Origin: Entomortierella parvispora
Lineage: Eukaryota; Mortierellomycota; Mortierellomycetes; Mortierellales; Mortierellaceae
Assembly (NCBI GenBank): GCA_963573315.1
Contig: OY752150.1
Coordinates: forward strand, 620,001-684,000
DNA length: 64,000 bases
Direction: 5' to 3'
The notes below the pieces were generated by a model, which ran no database searches, was not told the DNA's origin, and was given only the letters and a program-made list of their open reading frames with translations. Made by a program: the position numbers and the translations under genes. This document shows positions 33,519 to 44,509 of the stretch, in pieces. Each line of letters opens with the position of its first letter. Position 1 is the first letter of the stretch.

Positions 33519-33812
33519 ATCAAGGAGCAAAAGAAGAGGGCGCAACGTGACCTCCTACAAGGCCAATATCCGCAGCGGCACCAACAACTTCAACAGCGGC
33601 AATCCCAAGAGCTCCGAGAGCTGCTTGCGTCTCAGAATATACTCTTCATGAGCACCTCATGCTACACCGTAGAGTTCTCCGCGATCTCCACCACCACGAT
33701 AACAGTCGCGCGACCTGCTCCCGCAGCCCGTCCATGTTACCTTTTAACCGGTTGCTCATATTACCGTTTGAGCGAGTACCTATGTTACTCCCCAAGCGGC
33801 CGCTCGGCCTGA
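33519..33812 (+). pseudogene. Fragment of a Gln-rich protein gene
   Basis: An open + frame of 97 codons without an ATG near its left end. It starts with a charged, Gln-rich helix (EQKKRAQRDLLQGQYPQ, then HQQLQQRQSQELRELLA). After about residue 45 the neighbouring frame looks more protein-like, suggesting a frameshift. It lies just before repeat copy A and resembles a Gln-rich block near 35010-35115 before copy B. Not recognised; probably a decayed member of a small local family. Confidence 0.4.
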
Positions 33813-34091
33813 TCTAGCGGGTGCTACCAGTGCTTCAGTTAACGCCCCCGTCCACCATCGGTCAAGGTTCCGACATGGACTTCAATTCCCGTTCGATCCT
33901 GAGGATTTTCCACCCCTCTTTCATATAGCGGGTCGCCCCTGCTCTTGTGGGCCAAGGTGATCTCCAGGCGACCTTGATCGAATGCCACCAGACCATTTAC
34001 TGGTCGAGCTTGATCTGACGTCTCAGGACCTTGTAAAAATCAGTCGTAATCGGTCGCCTCAAGACCTTTATAAGGCCATTTCGATCGGCAG

Positions 34092-34240
34092 CTGTCAGAT
34101 ATCCAGCTGCATGACCCCCAGCTGCCTGGCCTCCAAGTTCCCGACACCCCCAGCTGCCTGACCTCCAGTTGCACGAAATGGACTTCAACCTCGACGAATT
34201 CTTGAAAGATCTGTTTGCTCGTATCCTCTATTTGCTGTGA
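34092..34240 (+). pseudogene. Decayed C-terminal exon, copy A
   Basis: After an acceptor-like GGCAG the frame begins LSDIQLHDPQLPGLQVPD, then needs a one-base shift to continue as QLPDLQLHEMDFNLDEFLKD and stop inside the start of repeat A. The aligned exon in copy B is intact and begins QLSPQHL. The shared order (QLS start, Pro/Gln repeats, acidic aromatic end, stop next to the 0.69-kb repeat) marks them as paralogues. Confidence 0.4.
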
Positions 34241-34910
34241 ATACTCTCCTTTGCTGGTGGAGCCTCTCTTATTCTCAGTCCTCAAAAGTCATCACTTTCA
34301 AAAGTCACTGTGTCCTGCCTCCTCTTCACAAGCTACCGATCGTGGTCCACCTCTTATCCTCTGATAGTGGTGAAGAGTTTGTTTGTGTCTTGGAGACGAG
34401 TCGAAGGCAGAGGTGATGGTTTTCAGCCCGCTCCTCGTTGCTTGTCTGCCTTGTTGCTTATCTGCCTTGTTGATTGTCTGCTTTGTTCTCACAAACTGAA
34501 ACAGCAGCACTTCACATTCGGTGGCCCCCGCCAAACATCTCACGGTCTGACCATCGCCTTCAAGATTGCCTAAGCTTAAACACTATCACTCAACGTTCAA
34601 ACCTGGCCTCCCGAGCGAGGTTGTCACTATGCTTGTGATAGATGGTAAGTTGAGAAATGATGAGCAAGATGTCGAGATGAAATAGCGGAAAAGGAGGGAT
34701 TATAATAGCACATTGGCTTTTACTCTATCCTTGCGCATCAGAAGGAGAGAGGCTTTGCGTCCAAAAAGCAGGACGCGCCAACTCGCGTATCTCCAGCAAT
34801 CTCGCGCGACAATGGCGTCGTGGAGTCACGCGTGCGAATGTCTGCGTGACAATGCAGGGATGAGCAATTTGATTACTAACAGCGCAACGTGGGTAGCTCG
34901 AAGCAGTACC
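34222..34910. repeat. 0.69-kb direct repeat, copy A
   Basis: Nearly identical to 35727-36412, with unit offsets of 1505 (left) and 1502 (right) bases. Visible differences are confined to the last 120 bases (a 3-base length change and a few substitutions). No ORF in it is a recognised protein; the open frames are equal in both copies simply because the DNA is. It is not bounded by TG...CA or clear target-site duplications. Confidence 0.92.
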
Positions 34911-35480
34911 ACCTCCATCTCCTTCACTCCACCAGCATGATCAAGAGGCAGGAGCAGCCATCGCCCTGTCCGATACGTAGATTAAAATAGAATACACACG
35001 TCTCGTCTGCACCACCCACCAGAAGCAGCATTCAACCACAACCACAACAGCAGCCTCCCCAGAAGCAAGGAACATCTGAGAATGTCCATGAGGTTATGTT
35101 CATATCCAGTAGGGTAGAAAGAACCAAACGAAAAAAACTAAAACCTCATACCGTGCTAGTACTGGTCACCTCAACACCTTTATAAGGCGGCCTCCATCGG
35201 TCGCCTCAGGACTCTACAAGGCGGTGTCTATTGGTGGGTGGCATTGGCACCTCGACAACGAAGAAAGGGGTACCAGCGCACCCGTAAGTTCATATACTGC
35301 AGTAGGACAGGAAAGAGCCAAACGGAAAAAAAAGCTAATCCTCGTACGCCTCATTTACCATGATCTGACGTCTCAAGACCATGTACAATTCAATCGTGAT
35401 TGGCCGCCTCAAGGCCTTTATAAGGCGGCTTCGATTGTTCGCCTCAAGACTAGCGCCCAGTCTCTTCAACGGCGCTCTAG

Positions 35481-35708
35481 CAGCTGTCACCACAGCACCT
35501 GGTACCGGTCGGCCTGATCCAGCAGCCCGTCCCCCAGCAGCCCGTCCCCCAGATGCAGCCCGTCTCCCTGCAACCCGTCCCCCAGGTACTGCCCGTCCAA
35601 CCGCAACCCGTACTCCTGCACCAGGCCCCAGGCCCCCTGCATCAGGCCGCCGAGTCTGTCTATGAGGAACAGATGGAGTTCTTCATCTTCGATGAGATCC
35701 AAGAATAG
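35481..35708 (+). CDS. Terminal exon of a Gln/Pro-rich gene (partial), copy B
   Basis: An exon of exactly 76 codons after the acceptor CTCTAG. It starts QLSPQHLVPVGLIQQPVP, continues with PVPQ/QPV repeats and ends with an acidic aromatic tail (MEFFIFDEIQE) at a TAG. The upstream exons could not be joined with confidence. A short acidic aromatic C-terminus after a Gln/Pro-rich run looks like an activation-type region (inference). It is the counterpart of the decayed exon at 34092. Confidence 0.4.
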   Translation, partial: QLSPQHLVPVGLIQQPVPQQPVPQMQPVSLQPVPQVLPVQPQPVLLHQAPGPLHQAAESVYEEQMEFFIFDEIQE

Positions 35709-35726
35709 AGATCTTCTGTTTTCTCA

Positions 35727-36412
35727 TATCCTCTATTTGCTGTGAATACTCTCCTTTGCTGGTGGAGCCTCTCTTATTCTCAGTCCTCAAAAGTCATCAC
35801 TTTCAAAAGTCACTGTGTCCTGCCTCCTCTTCACAAGCTACCGATCGTGGTCCACCTCTTATCCTCTGATAGTGGTGAAGAGTTTGTTTGTGTCTTGGAG
35901 ACGAGTCGAAGGCAGAGGTGATGGTTTTCAGCCCGCTCCTCGTTGCTTGTCTGCCTTGTTGCTTATCTGCCTTGTTGATTGTCTGCTTTGTTCTCACAAA
36001 CTGAAACAGCAGCACTTCACATTCGGTGGCCCCCGCCAAACATCTCACGGTCTGACCATCGCCTTCAAGATTGCCTAAGCTTAAACACTATCACTCAACG
36101 TTCAAACCTGGCCTCCCGAGCGAGGTTGTCACTATGCTTGTGATAGATGGTAAGTTGAGAAATGATGAGCAAGATGTCGAGATGAAATAGCGGAAAAGGA
36201 GGGATTATAATAGCACATTGGCTTTTACTCTATCCTTGCGCATCAGAAGGAGAGAGGCTTTGCGTCCAAAAAGCAGGACGCGCCAACTCGCGTATCTCGA
36301 GATACGCGCGACAATGGCGTCGTGGACTCACGCGTGCGAATGTCCGCATGACAATGCAGGGATGAGCAATTTGATTACTAACAGCGCAACGTGGGTAACT
36401 CGAAGCAGTACC
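35727..36412. repeat. 0.69-kb direct repeat, copy B
   Basis: Second copy of the repeat at 34222-34910. Differs by carrying a perfect 20-base palindrome (36289-36308) where copy A has unrelated sequence. The high identity next to strongly diverged coding fragments suggests recent duplication, gene conversion or a mobile unit. Confidence 0.92.
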
Positions 36413-36807
36413 CGGGATAGAAATATGTCTGCTGTTACTGCTGTTGTTGCTGTCCCATTTGACATCTCAGTCGTCGCGCTTGTCGCTTCAGTTTTCTCCC
36501 TCAGGATTTCATGACCTGTGGTGGGGGTAGTGTTGGCGGTGGCGATGACGACGATGAGGTGATAACGATGATGAAAAAGAAAAAAGAGAACATGCATAGA
36601 CTGGTAATATCGCCGGCCCAAGTTCACTTGGTACTAGAAAAGACGGGAAGATTCCACTTTTTTGCAATATTTTACTCTTCATTATTACACGGCGACGAGC
36701 ACTGGCATTTGCTGCGCTGGGATCGTTAGACCACGCGGCTGTGTCGTGTTGTAGATAGTTCAGATCGCACTCCATTTCTTTGGCTCGGCATGAAAAATAA
36801 AAAGTTG

Positions 36808-36831
36808 CAAAAAAAAAAAAAAAAAAAAAAA
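36808..36831. repeat. Poly(A) tract
   Basis: A run of about 24 A residues on the + strand in otherwise mixed sequence. It could mark the 3' end of a retroposed sequence, but no target-site duplication was found. Confidence 0.7.
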
Positions 36832-36968
36832 GGAAAAGAACGAAAACGACCTGGCGATATCCCAAAGTAGATAAAGACGGTGAGGAACGGTTGCCGCGGA
36901 TAGGCATCATTACATCTGGAAGACAAGTTCACAATTGTTTAGGAACGACCAGGAAGATCGCTAGTAAG

Positions 36969-37334
36969 ATGGCAGACAGTTTTATCACACCTATCGAGAA
37001 CTACGATCGAAAGGGATCTGGATCCTGCACTGCAAAAGACTGTTGCCTGGGGGAAGTCAATTGGGGTACTGTGAGCAAACGTAACAGGCCAAAACAACTT
37101 GATATTCGTGTTGGCGGACGCGGACGTAGCAGTGCTGACTTTAATGGCTTTGATCGGGACCATTTTGAAGTGACAAGAACGAAGGATGTCTTGGAGACGG
37201 CAGGCAAGTGAGAGCTGGACGCGTATCGTACTTGCGGATTCTGAATGTCATGAAACGGACAGGAGGAAAAGAGTATTTTTCTTGGGAGAGGATCATGAGG
37301 GGCCAGTTAGAGGATGTGGCCCAGCTTCGTCGAG
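36969..37334 (+). pseudogene. Broken gene fragment, unrecognised
   Basis: An 80-codon frame from ATG 36969 (MADSFITPIENYDRKG start, later RPKQLDIRVGGRGRSS) ends at 37211. From about 37165 the next frame is strongly protein-like (RAGRVSYLRILNVMKRTGG, then FSWERIMRGQLEDVAQLRR) up to a GTAGGT donor at 37335. Joining the two needs a frameshift or a very unusual splice. Family not recognised; the sequence is next to the repeat region and probably decayed. Confidence 0.4.
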
Positions 37335-37828
37335 GTAGGTAGGGAATACCACCTACGAGGTCGAAGGTTTGTAGTACCTCGGTGCACATTGACGGGTTGT
37401 GCATTTGCAAAGCATTTTATTTGGTCCGCACCTCCTGGAATGAATGAAACACTCATGTTGAAAGGGCAGGGAGGGTGAGAAAGTACTCTGATGAAAACCA
37501 AGGAAGGGGAGGAAAGGGGCAAAACTGAAGAGAATACGAAGATGCCAAGTCTAGACTCAAGATCAGGCTTCTCTACCAAGTCGCCAGTTTGACACACCTT
37601 GTATAGTGGGGCAGTGAAAAAAATCCGAATTCCAGAATGAACTGGTGCGAGCGCCGAGAAAAGTGCACACGGGGTTGTGAAGTGGACTGTTTGTTGGGGT
37701 TATGGATCTGTACACGCAGAGAACGGACCCAGTCAAACATGACTCCCACCCAGATGCACTCTTCTAAAAGACACCTTCCCGCTTGGACGACTCATTTTTG
37801 TTTATTTTCGTTTTGTTCTATTAGATAT
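37335..37828. other. Intergenic region before the acyl-CoA oxidase 3' end
   Basis: No gene seen. A minus-strand AATAAA (complement at 37801-37806) is suitable for the acyl-CoA oxidase gene. Confidence 0.45.
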
Positions 37829-40265
37829 CTAAAGCTTGGGAGTGGCAACACCGTTCAGACGTCTGCCCTCAGCGAGCACATCCTTCATGACTTCGTCAAA
37901 GCCCAAGACACCACCCTGACTTCCCTTCTCCATGATCGACATGCCATACTTTGCCCACTCATAAAGGGACTCGTAAACGCGTCCATCCTTGCGGCCAATG
38001 GCCGAATTGAGCTGGTTATCCGAAATATCAAAGGCATCGACGAGGCCAATGATCTCGTAGCGCAAGAGGTCGATCAACTGACTGCGACGTTCCTTGCACC
38101 AATTCAGCTGTCTTCGGGAAACATAACCATCCTCCAAGAAATCGCCCGACTCCTCAATCAGACGATGAATTGCGTGCAATTCACAGAGCATTTTCAAGAC
38201 TGGCAAGTAACCCTTGGTAGGATCAGCCTTTTGTTCGCCCCGGATGACTTGTTCCTGATGAGCAAGGGCCTCGTAAAAGTTGCGAACCAACATGCCCTCA
38301 CCGTGGGTGCGGGACAGTTCCACCATCTGAACCTGGGATTTTGCCATTGCCTCCTCCCCGGCACCATCTTTGAGGATCTGGAGAACCACCTCTTGGAGGA
38401 CACGCGCCTCTCGGTGCCAGAAAGCCGCAATCAAAGTCTCGCCAGAGATAGGCTGGCCAGGTACGATGGTCGCCTTTTCATCTTCGAGCACGTGGTTTCC
38501 GGCCAAGGCCGATTTCAATCCAGAGGGAACCATCGCGAGATCGTTAGTTTTCTTGGCATGGAGAACTGTCTTGAGCAACCAGCGAGAAGTCTGCAGATGC
38601 AAGATTGTGTTTTCGCCTGCCAAAAAAAAAAAAAAAAAAGTCGTTAGCTCGTTGCGTCACCTTGGGATCCCAGTTTTTTCTGTGTCATTTCTTCTTGCCT
38701 TCTACAGTGACATCCTGGAGAGTAGTGGTCAGGACATCGACAATTCCACCGCACCAAGCATATCCATGTCCACCACAGGCTCTTCTCGTATCCTCCATCC
38801 GAGCCGTCGCCAGATCCGAGATCAAGGCCTTCAATCCCGAGGACGTGGCATGGACCTCTGCCATCAATCCAACCTCGCCCTGGATAACATTCTTCAAGTT
38901 GCGCTTATGGAGATCGGTCATGACCCGACCCGTCATTAACATTGCGTAGCTTAGGGCCAAGGAAGTCGTCAAACGGAACCGCTGCATGCCATGATCTATG
39001 ATCTTGAGCTCTTCGCCTTTTTGAGACGGGATCCGGTCGCCTCCCTGGACACGGACCATTGAGTATCGAATGGCGATTGTCAAGGTCTGGCCGAGAGCAT
39101 ACCCAGCATTTCGGACAATATTGGCTCGGATCGCCACCATGGTCGAATAGTTCATCTTTGCGTTCTTGGCTGGGATGTAGGTACCCTCCCGAGTAACCTT
39201 GGAGTTGCGCATCATCATCTGCTCACGGGGAATACGGACCTTGTGAACCCGCAAGAAGCCGTTATCGATGGTGTTGAAGCCAATCTTGTTGCCCAGGTTG
39301 CCAATCTCAATGTTGGGCATTGGCGCATGTGTGCCCGGCGCACGAATTTGGAGCAAGAAAGGATGGACACCGTAATCCTTTCCATGGAGGATAAGACGAG
39401 CATAGATGGCGCAGTGGGTGGAAGTCTGAGCCAAGGCACCTGGCCACCATTTCATAGAGTTGATGGTAGGGGTATCAATCTCGAACTCATCTGTATCTGG
39501 GATAAAAGTCGCTGTGGTCTCGAGCTTGCGCAAGTTGGATCCATGAGCAAGTTCTGTCTGGGCATAGCTATGTTTGAATGGAAAGGAGGAGGAGTGGGTT
39601 AGTACTCTTCAATAAATATGCATGGGATGAAAAGCCTCTTCTCGAACGAGCAATTGAGACATCGTTGGTTGACAGTGGGGCACCTTACCATCCAAAGATC
39701 TCATAGTTCTCAGCCCTGGGGAGCCAGATCTTTTGCTGCTCGTCCGAGAGCTGTGTCCGAAGCGTGGGAATGAAAAGAGCCTCATGCTATTTCACCATTG
39801 AAAAAAAAAACAACAATCGGAACGGATCAATGGACGTTCTGTTTGCTCTCCGGACCGTTGACGGAGAATCGATCATCAACCGTAAAAATTTCACTTTTTT
39901 TTGCAAGTGCCAATGCCCCTGCAGGGCAAACATACCAAGAACTGAGGGGTCGAGTCGCCAGCCATCATCATGGCAAGCACCATGTCTTCCTCGGACCACT
40001 TGAATTTCTTGCGCATCTCGACCAGTTTCGCTGCTTTTTCGAGGGAACGAACGTACATCTTTTCGCGGCTAAGGAAGGGCTTGTCGGCGTTGGAGAAGAC
40101 AGGGTCCTGCTCCAAGAGGTTGCGGATCTTGCGCTGGGGGGCAAGGTTGGAACCATGAAGGAACTGAGTCAAGGGCTCGATAGGGAAGGAGACCATAGCA
40201 CGCTCAGACACAAGGCTGGAGACCGTCTTGGAGGGGTCGGCCAGGGGAGGGATGAATGGAGGCAT
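37829..40265 (-). CDS. POX1: Peroxisomal acyl-CoA oxidase
   Basis: Four exons (40265-39936, 39786-39689, 39567-38699, 38616-37829) encode 694 residues, normal for the family. It oxidises acyl-CoA to trans-2-enoyl-CoA and makes H2O2, the first step of peroxisomal beta-oxidation. Seen: YAQTELAHGSNLRKLETTAT (FAD/substrate region), WWPGALAQTSTHCAIYA, GFNTIDNGFLRVHKVRIPRE, the CGGHGY motif and VEGENTI with the catalytic Glu. The C-terminus ...ATPKL is a PTS1-like tripeptide (PKL). Intron 3 starts with GC (GAAG|GCAAGA), which is the only way to keep TVEGENTIL. Head to head with ATG3. Confidence 0.95.
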
Positions 40266-41070
40266 TGCGATGGAAGGAGGGAAAGAATGAGATGGAATGA
40301 GCGAGAGGAGGACGAGGAAGAGGGGGATGCAGGTAGCAAGCGACTAGGATAGAAAAAGAAGGTTGAAGGGGGGGAGGGGGGGGGGGGAGAAAGAGAATAG
40401 AGGATGGGTTGAAGGAAGGAAGGAAGGAAGGAAAGAAAAAAGTGTGGAGAAGCGACTTAACGGAGCAAGCAAGGTTGCTGCCGATCGACAGGTCCGCTCC
40501 AGTGCAAGAGAGCCGTTTACGCCGTCCTGCGGTGGACGATGCGATTGGGGGCAGGGACGAGGACAGGACAGGGGATGGGGATCGACGAGGACATCCTCGG
40601 GGGCAAGGACGCGTCGCCTACGAGTTGAAGCTGGGGGACACCGCAGGGAGGAGAGAGGCGAGAGGGAGGAGAGGAGAGGAGGGGGATGTCGAGGTATCGA
40701 GGAGCACCACAGGCGGACAATGGATCGATCCATGCTGCCAATGCATTGCACTGCACAGCCCTCGTTCAAATACAGAACGGAAATCGCACGGCGCCAGTCC
40801 GCCTTGTCTTTTTCCTCTGTTCTCTCGCTCCATCCATTTCATTCATTCATTAATTCAGTCAGTGCTCCCTTCCTTCCTTTCTTTCCGTTCTTTCCCCATT
40901 CCTCTTTGCTTATCACCCTTTGCCCTTCTTTCAAACCTTTTCCTTGCAACCCCACTCTTCTTCCTTCTCCATCTATTCCATTCGTCGCTCCTTGCCTTCC
41001 ATTCTCGCAGAGTCCATCCTGTCCCTGTCCCTGTCCCTGTCCTGTCCCTGTCCCCTTTGCACGCGACACG
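40266..41070. promoter_or_regulatory. Head-to-head promoter, acyl-CoA oxidase and ATG3
   Basis: About 800 bases with GA-rich sequence near the oxidase start, a GAAGGAAGGAAGG run (40411-40430), a middle with GGACGAGGACAGG repeats and a CT-rich ATG3 leader with CTGTCC repeats (41019-41052). Long open frames here are low-complexity and on both strands; none is supported. Confidence 0.5.
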
Positions 41071-42929
41071 ATGAATTCCGTCCAAAACATCTTCTTTGGC
41101 ATTCGCGAGTACCTGAGCCCTGTTCTCAAGAACTCAAAGTTCAAGGAGACAGGATGCATCACCCCCGAGGAGGCAAGTCTGTCCACCACGCCCTTCCTCT
41201 TCTCCCTTTTCACTCTGTGGATACTGCCATCGCTCTGCATTTTAAACTATTCGTTCACAGTGACGGTGGCAAAAAGAGTCGCATCCTTTTGCATCTTGGA
41301 CTGAATGGTTGTTTCTTCTCGTTTATATGAGTATAGTTCGAGGCCGCTGGCGACTTTTTGGTCTACAAATGCCCCACCTGGAGCTGGTAAGAGTCGACAC
41401 GGCTGTTCTTAAACCCAGGCACGTCGCCCCGCTGTCGGAGGACTAACCAACTTTTTTATTTCCTTTGGTTGTATTTCCCCAGGGAGGGAGGCGAACCCAG
41501 CAAGCGTCGCGACTACTTGCTTCCCGACAAACAGTTTTTGATTACACGCAATGGTGAGTCCGCCTGAGACGCTATGCATTCTACTTCCAGTCAGGAAAAT
41601 GACCCGGGTTGCGCAATCCCATGCATGGGTGACCTGATGTGTGAATAGGCCCGTGACCATTGGCCAACGAGATCACGTAGTCCGTCCATGCAGCAATTCA
41701 TTTCAGGGGAGCCCGGACCAACCAGGAGGCTTTCAATAACGAACATAACCTCTAATGCAAATCGCCCTTCTTTTATTCCCTCGAAACAGTGCCGTGTTTG
41801 CGCAGAGTCAAGCATATGGAATACACGGACGAAGACCAGGAGACCCAGATTGAGAGTGACGGCGGCGACGCCTGGGTCATGTCCCATAGTTCACGTGTAT
41901 CTGGTGGACCGATTGAGGAGATTGCGGGAAGTATGGATGAGGATGTGGATGAGGAGGCCGAGGCTGAAGCAGAGGCGCAGCTGGCCATGAAGGCTATGGA
42001 GCGAATGCAGCTCCAGGATCAATTGCGATCGGCAGCCGAGGAAGAGATTGACCTGGACAACATTCCAGACATGGGCGATATCCCAGACATGGACGACTTT
42101 GACACTATGGAAGAGGAAGCGGACCCTGTAAGCTGTTCTCTGTATTTCATCGTAGGTATCCATTGCTTTGGACCTCAAAAGAATGTTACTCACAGCGTTG
42201 GAACCACCATTAGGCCACACTTGCGCCTGCAGTTCCCACGGAAGTTGACCCAGGGTATGGCGCTTTGTCGCTCCTTTCTATCTGGATATGAAAAAAATCA
42301 TTGCCTGCTGACGGTAACATTGGTTGCTTTTCTTGCTTGGATCAAAATAGTGACAAGATCCTAAATGTCCGTACCTACGATGTCTTCATTACCTACGACA
42401 AGTACTATCAAACACCCAGGATGTGGCTTTTTGGTTATGACGAGGTACTATTTTGTTTTCTTCCAGGAGAGCTGAGAAGATGAAGGGCACAACCGCTCAA
42501 TAGCAATTCGAATGGGATCTCCAATACTGGGCGCTGTCGTTTACTCTTTTTTTTTTTTTTTAGCACCGCCGTCCCTTGGTATCTTCTCAGATCTTTGAGG
42601 ACGTTTCTCAGGACTATGCAAAGAAAACCGTCACGATCGAAACCCATCCTCATCTGAACATGTCGCTCGCCAGTATCCATCCCTGCAGACACGGCGCGGT
42701 GATGAAGAAAATCATCGAAAAAGTCGCTAATGATGAGGGGAAAGAAGAACCTGTTAGAGTCGATCAGTAAGTTGTCGCGACTGTTATATGGTCTCTGTGA
42801 ATCCAACGGTAGAGAGTGTTTGAATTGACGATATCATGTTCATGTTCCCATAGATACCTCATCATCTTTTTGAAGTTCATGTCATCAGTGGTCCCTACAA
42901 TTGACTACGACAATACTATCTCTGCTTAA
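41071..42929 (+). CDS. ATG3: Autophagy E2-like conjugating enzyme Atg3
   Basis: Eight exons (41071-41172, 41337-41386, 41483-41553, 41790-42127, 42214-42254, 42351-42444, 42564-42766, 42854-42929) give 324 residues. It transfers Atg8 to phosphatidylethanolamine. Seen: the N-terminal helix and [56 protein letters not shown], a long acidic insert (about residues 90-190), [20 protein letters not shown], the HPHLN segment and the catalytic Cys in [14 protein letters not shown], and the C-terminal [19 protein letters not shown]. Intron 1 begins with GC (GAG|GCAAGT). The acidic insert is the flexible Atg7/Atg8-binding region of the family. Confidence 0.97.
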
Positions 42930-43114
42930 GACAAGGCATTCCTTTATTCATACTCACCACTGAAAAATCTCAAATAAATATGGAGCGCGCCAAGCACTTT
43001 TCAAATGGGGTGGGTGACCAAGCAGTCACACATCAGTCCCAAGACAAGCGCTTGGCGTGGTTTCGTCTTCTCTCATCAACCAACTGCAGGAAACCACCGA
43101 GGAACATAATCACC

Positions 43115-44282
43115 ATGCATAGACTCTTTGGCACAGGCAAGAAGACACCCAAGCCAAGTCTTACAGATGCCATTACAGCGGTATGGAGAACGGGGACCAG
43201 AAGTGACATCATAATGTCCTCCATGAGATTAAGGGTCGTGTACGCGCAGCCCGTACTGATGCGCTGTTTCAACTGGGCCTTTCTTTTCTTTTGAAACTAA
43301 CGATATAGACGGATCTCCGTGTGGACGCTGTCGAGGTCAAGATCCGAAAGTTGGATGCTGAACTTATCAAATACAAGGACCAAATGAAGAAAATGCGGGA
43401 CGGGCCTGCCAAGGTAACAAGAGACGACGAGACAAAATAACGCAACCAGGAACTCGCTTCCACGACCGCCTCGCGTCGCCCCATCGATGAAAAGGAGTCC
43501 AACTCATCTATTATTCGTCCCTTCTTTTCTAACCCCCCCCCCCCCCCCCTCTCTCTCTCTCTTACGTATTTTCAGAACTCTGTCAAGACAAAGGCAATGA
43601 GGATCTTGAAGGAACGAAAGCTTTACGAGAGTCAAAGGGAACAACTCCAACAACAGTCCTTTAACATGGAGCAAGCGGCATTCACGACCGAGAACTTGAA
43701 GAATGTCATGACAACAGTGGATGCTATGAAAACAGCCAACCAAACCATGAAGCAGCAGTATAAAAAAGTCAACTTGGACAAGATCGAGGTAAGACCAAGA
43801 GAGACGACTTTTGACCTATTGTTGATAAAAACAGGTTAAAGAAGGGCGGTCAAGTTGCGGGCAAGAGTTTTAGAGGTTGACGTCATGTTTATTTTTTCTC
43901 GGGAAAACAACAACTATAGCAAATGCAAGAGGAGATGGAGGATATCATGGATCAGGCCAATGAGATCCAAGAGACACTAGGACGGTCCTATGGCGTGCCC
44001 GAGGATATCGACGAAGATGAATTGGAGGCCGAGCTGGACGCTCTTGGAGATGAACTCTATGAGGAAGAAGAGCCCTCATACTTGGAGGACGAGACACTGG
44101 ATCTTCCAACGGCCGAGACGACAGAGCCTCAAGCTGAGGTAAGATTGAGCCTGAGTCTTTGATCAAGATTTTGAGGTTAAAAGACATAGAAACTCGCACG
44201 TAAGACTCATTACCCCTCTTCCGTTTTCTTTCATTAGCGCTTGGATGAATTTGGATTGCCGGAAGGACCGCTCAAGGCCTGA
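43115..44282 (+). CDS. VPS60: ESCRT-III-associated protein Vps60/CHMP5
   Basis: Five exons (43115-43180, 43309-43413, 43576-43788, 43920-44138, 44238-44282) encode 215 residues. It matches CHMP5 throughout: [40 protein letters not shown], the [18 protein letters not shown] helix, [40 protein letters not shown] and the C-terminal [13 protein letters not shown]. It works with Vta1 to activate Vps4 during multivesicular body sorting. Intron 2 contains an 18-base C run followed by CT repeats (about 43533-43562). It lies only 186 bases after ATG3, and AATAAA 44332-44337 follows the stop. Confidence 0.96.
43533..43562. repeat. Poly(C)/CT tract in VPS60 intron 2
   Basis: About 18 C residues directly followed by CTCTCT. 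It probably doubles as the polypyrimidine tract near the acceptor at 43575. Confidence 0.8.
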
Positions 44283-44331
44283 TCAATAGGCACATACCCC
44301 CAGAGGCAAAAAAGTACACGGTTAATTGTGC

Positions 44332-44337
44332 AATAAA
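44332..44337 (+). terminator. Poly(A) signal, VPS60
   Basis: AATAAA 50 bases after the stop codon. Confidence 0.55.
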
Positions 44338-44509
44338 TGTTGTCAACCTTTTCCTCTGGCTGATTTCCTTGGCTACTTCTGAAGCAAACACGAGTGCGGT
44401 TTTACTGCAGTCCTCGATCTTCTAGAAAAATCGTGATGGCCCATGGGAAGATATGCACGTTCGATTTGCCAGAGTCGATGATGACCGCGATAATCCAGCT
44501 TTAAAAAGG

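Noticed and set aside
34222-36412. LTR retrotransposon with 0.69-kb LTRs
   Set aside because: No TG/CA ends, primer-binding site, polypurine tract or reverse transcriptase in the 0.8-kb interior.
36509-36910. Minus frame with a poly-Phe run
   Set aside because: Produced by the poly(A) tract at 36808-36831; a short ATG stretch inside is not enough to call a gene.
40363-41304. 313-codon + frame across the acyl-CoA oxidase/ATG3 promoter
   Set aside because: Low complexity (GA then CT), runs into ATG3 exon 1 out of its frame.
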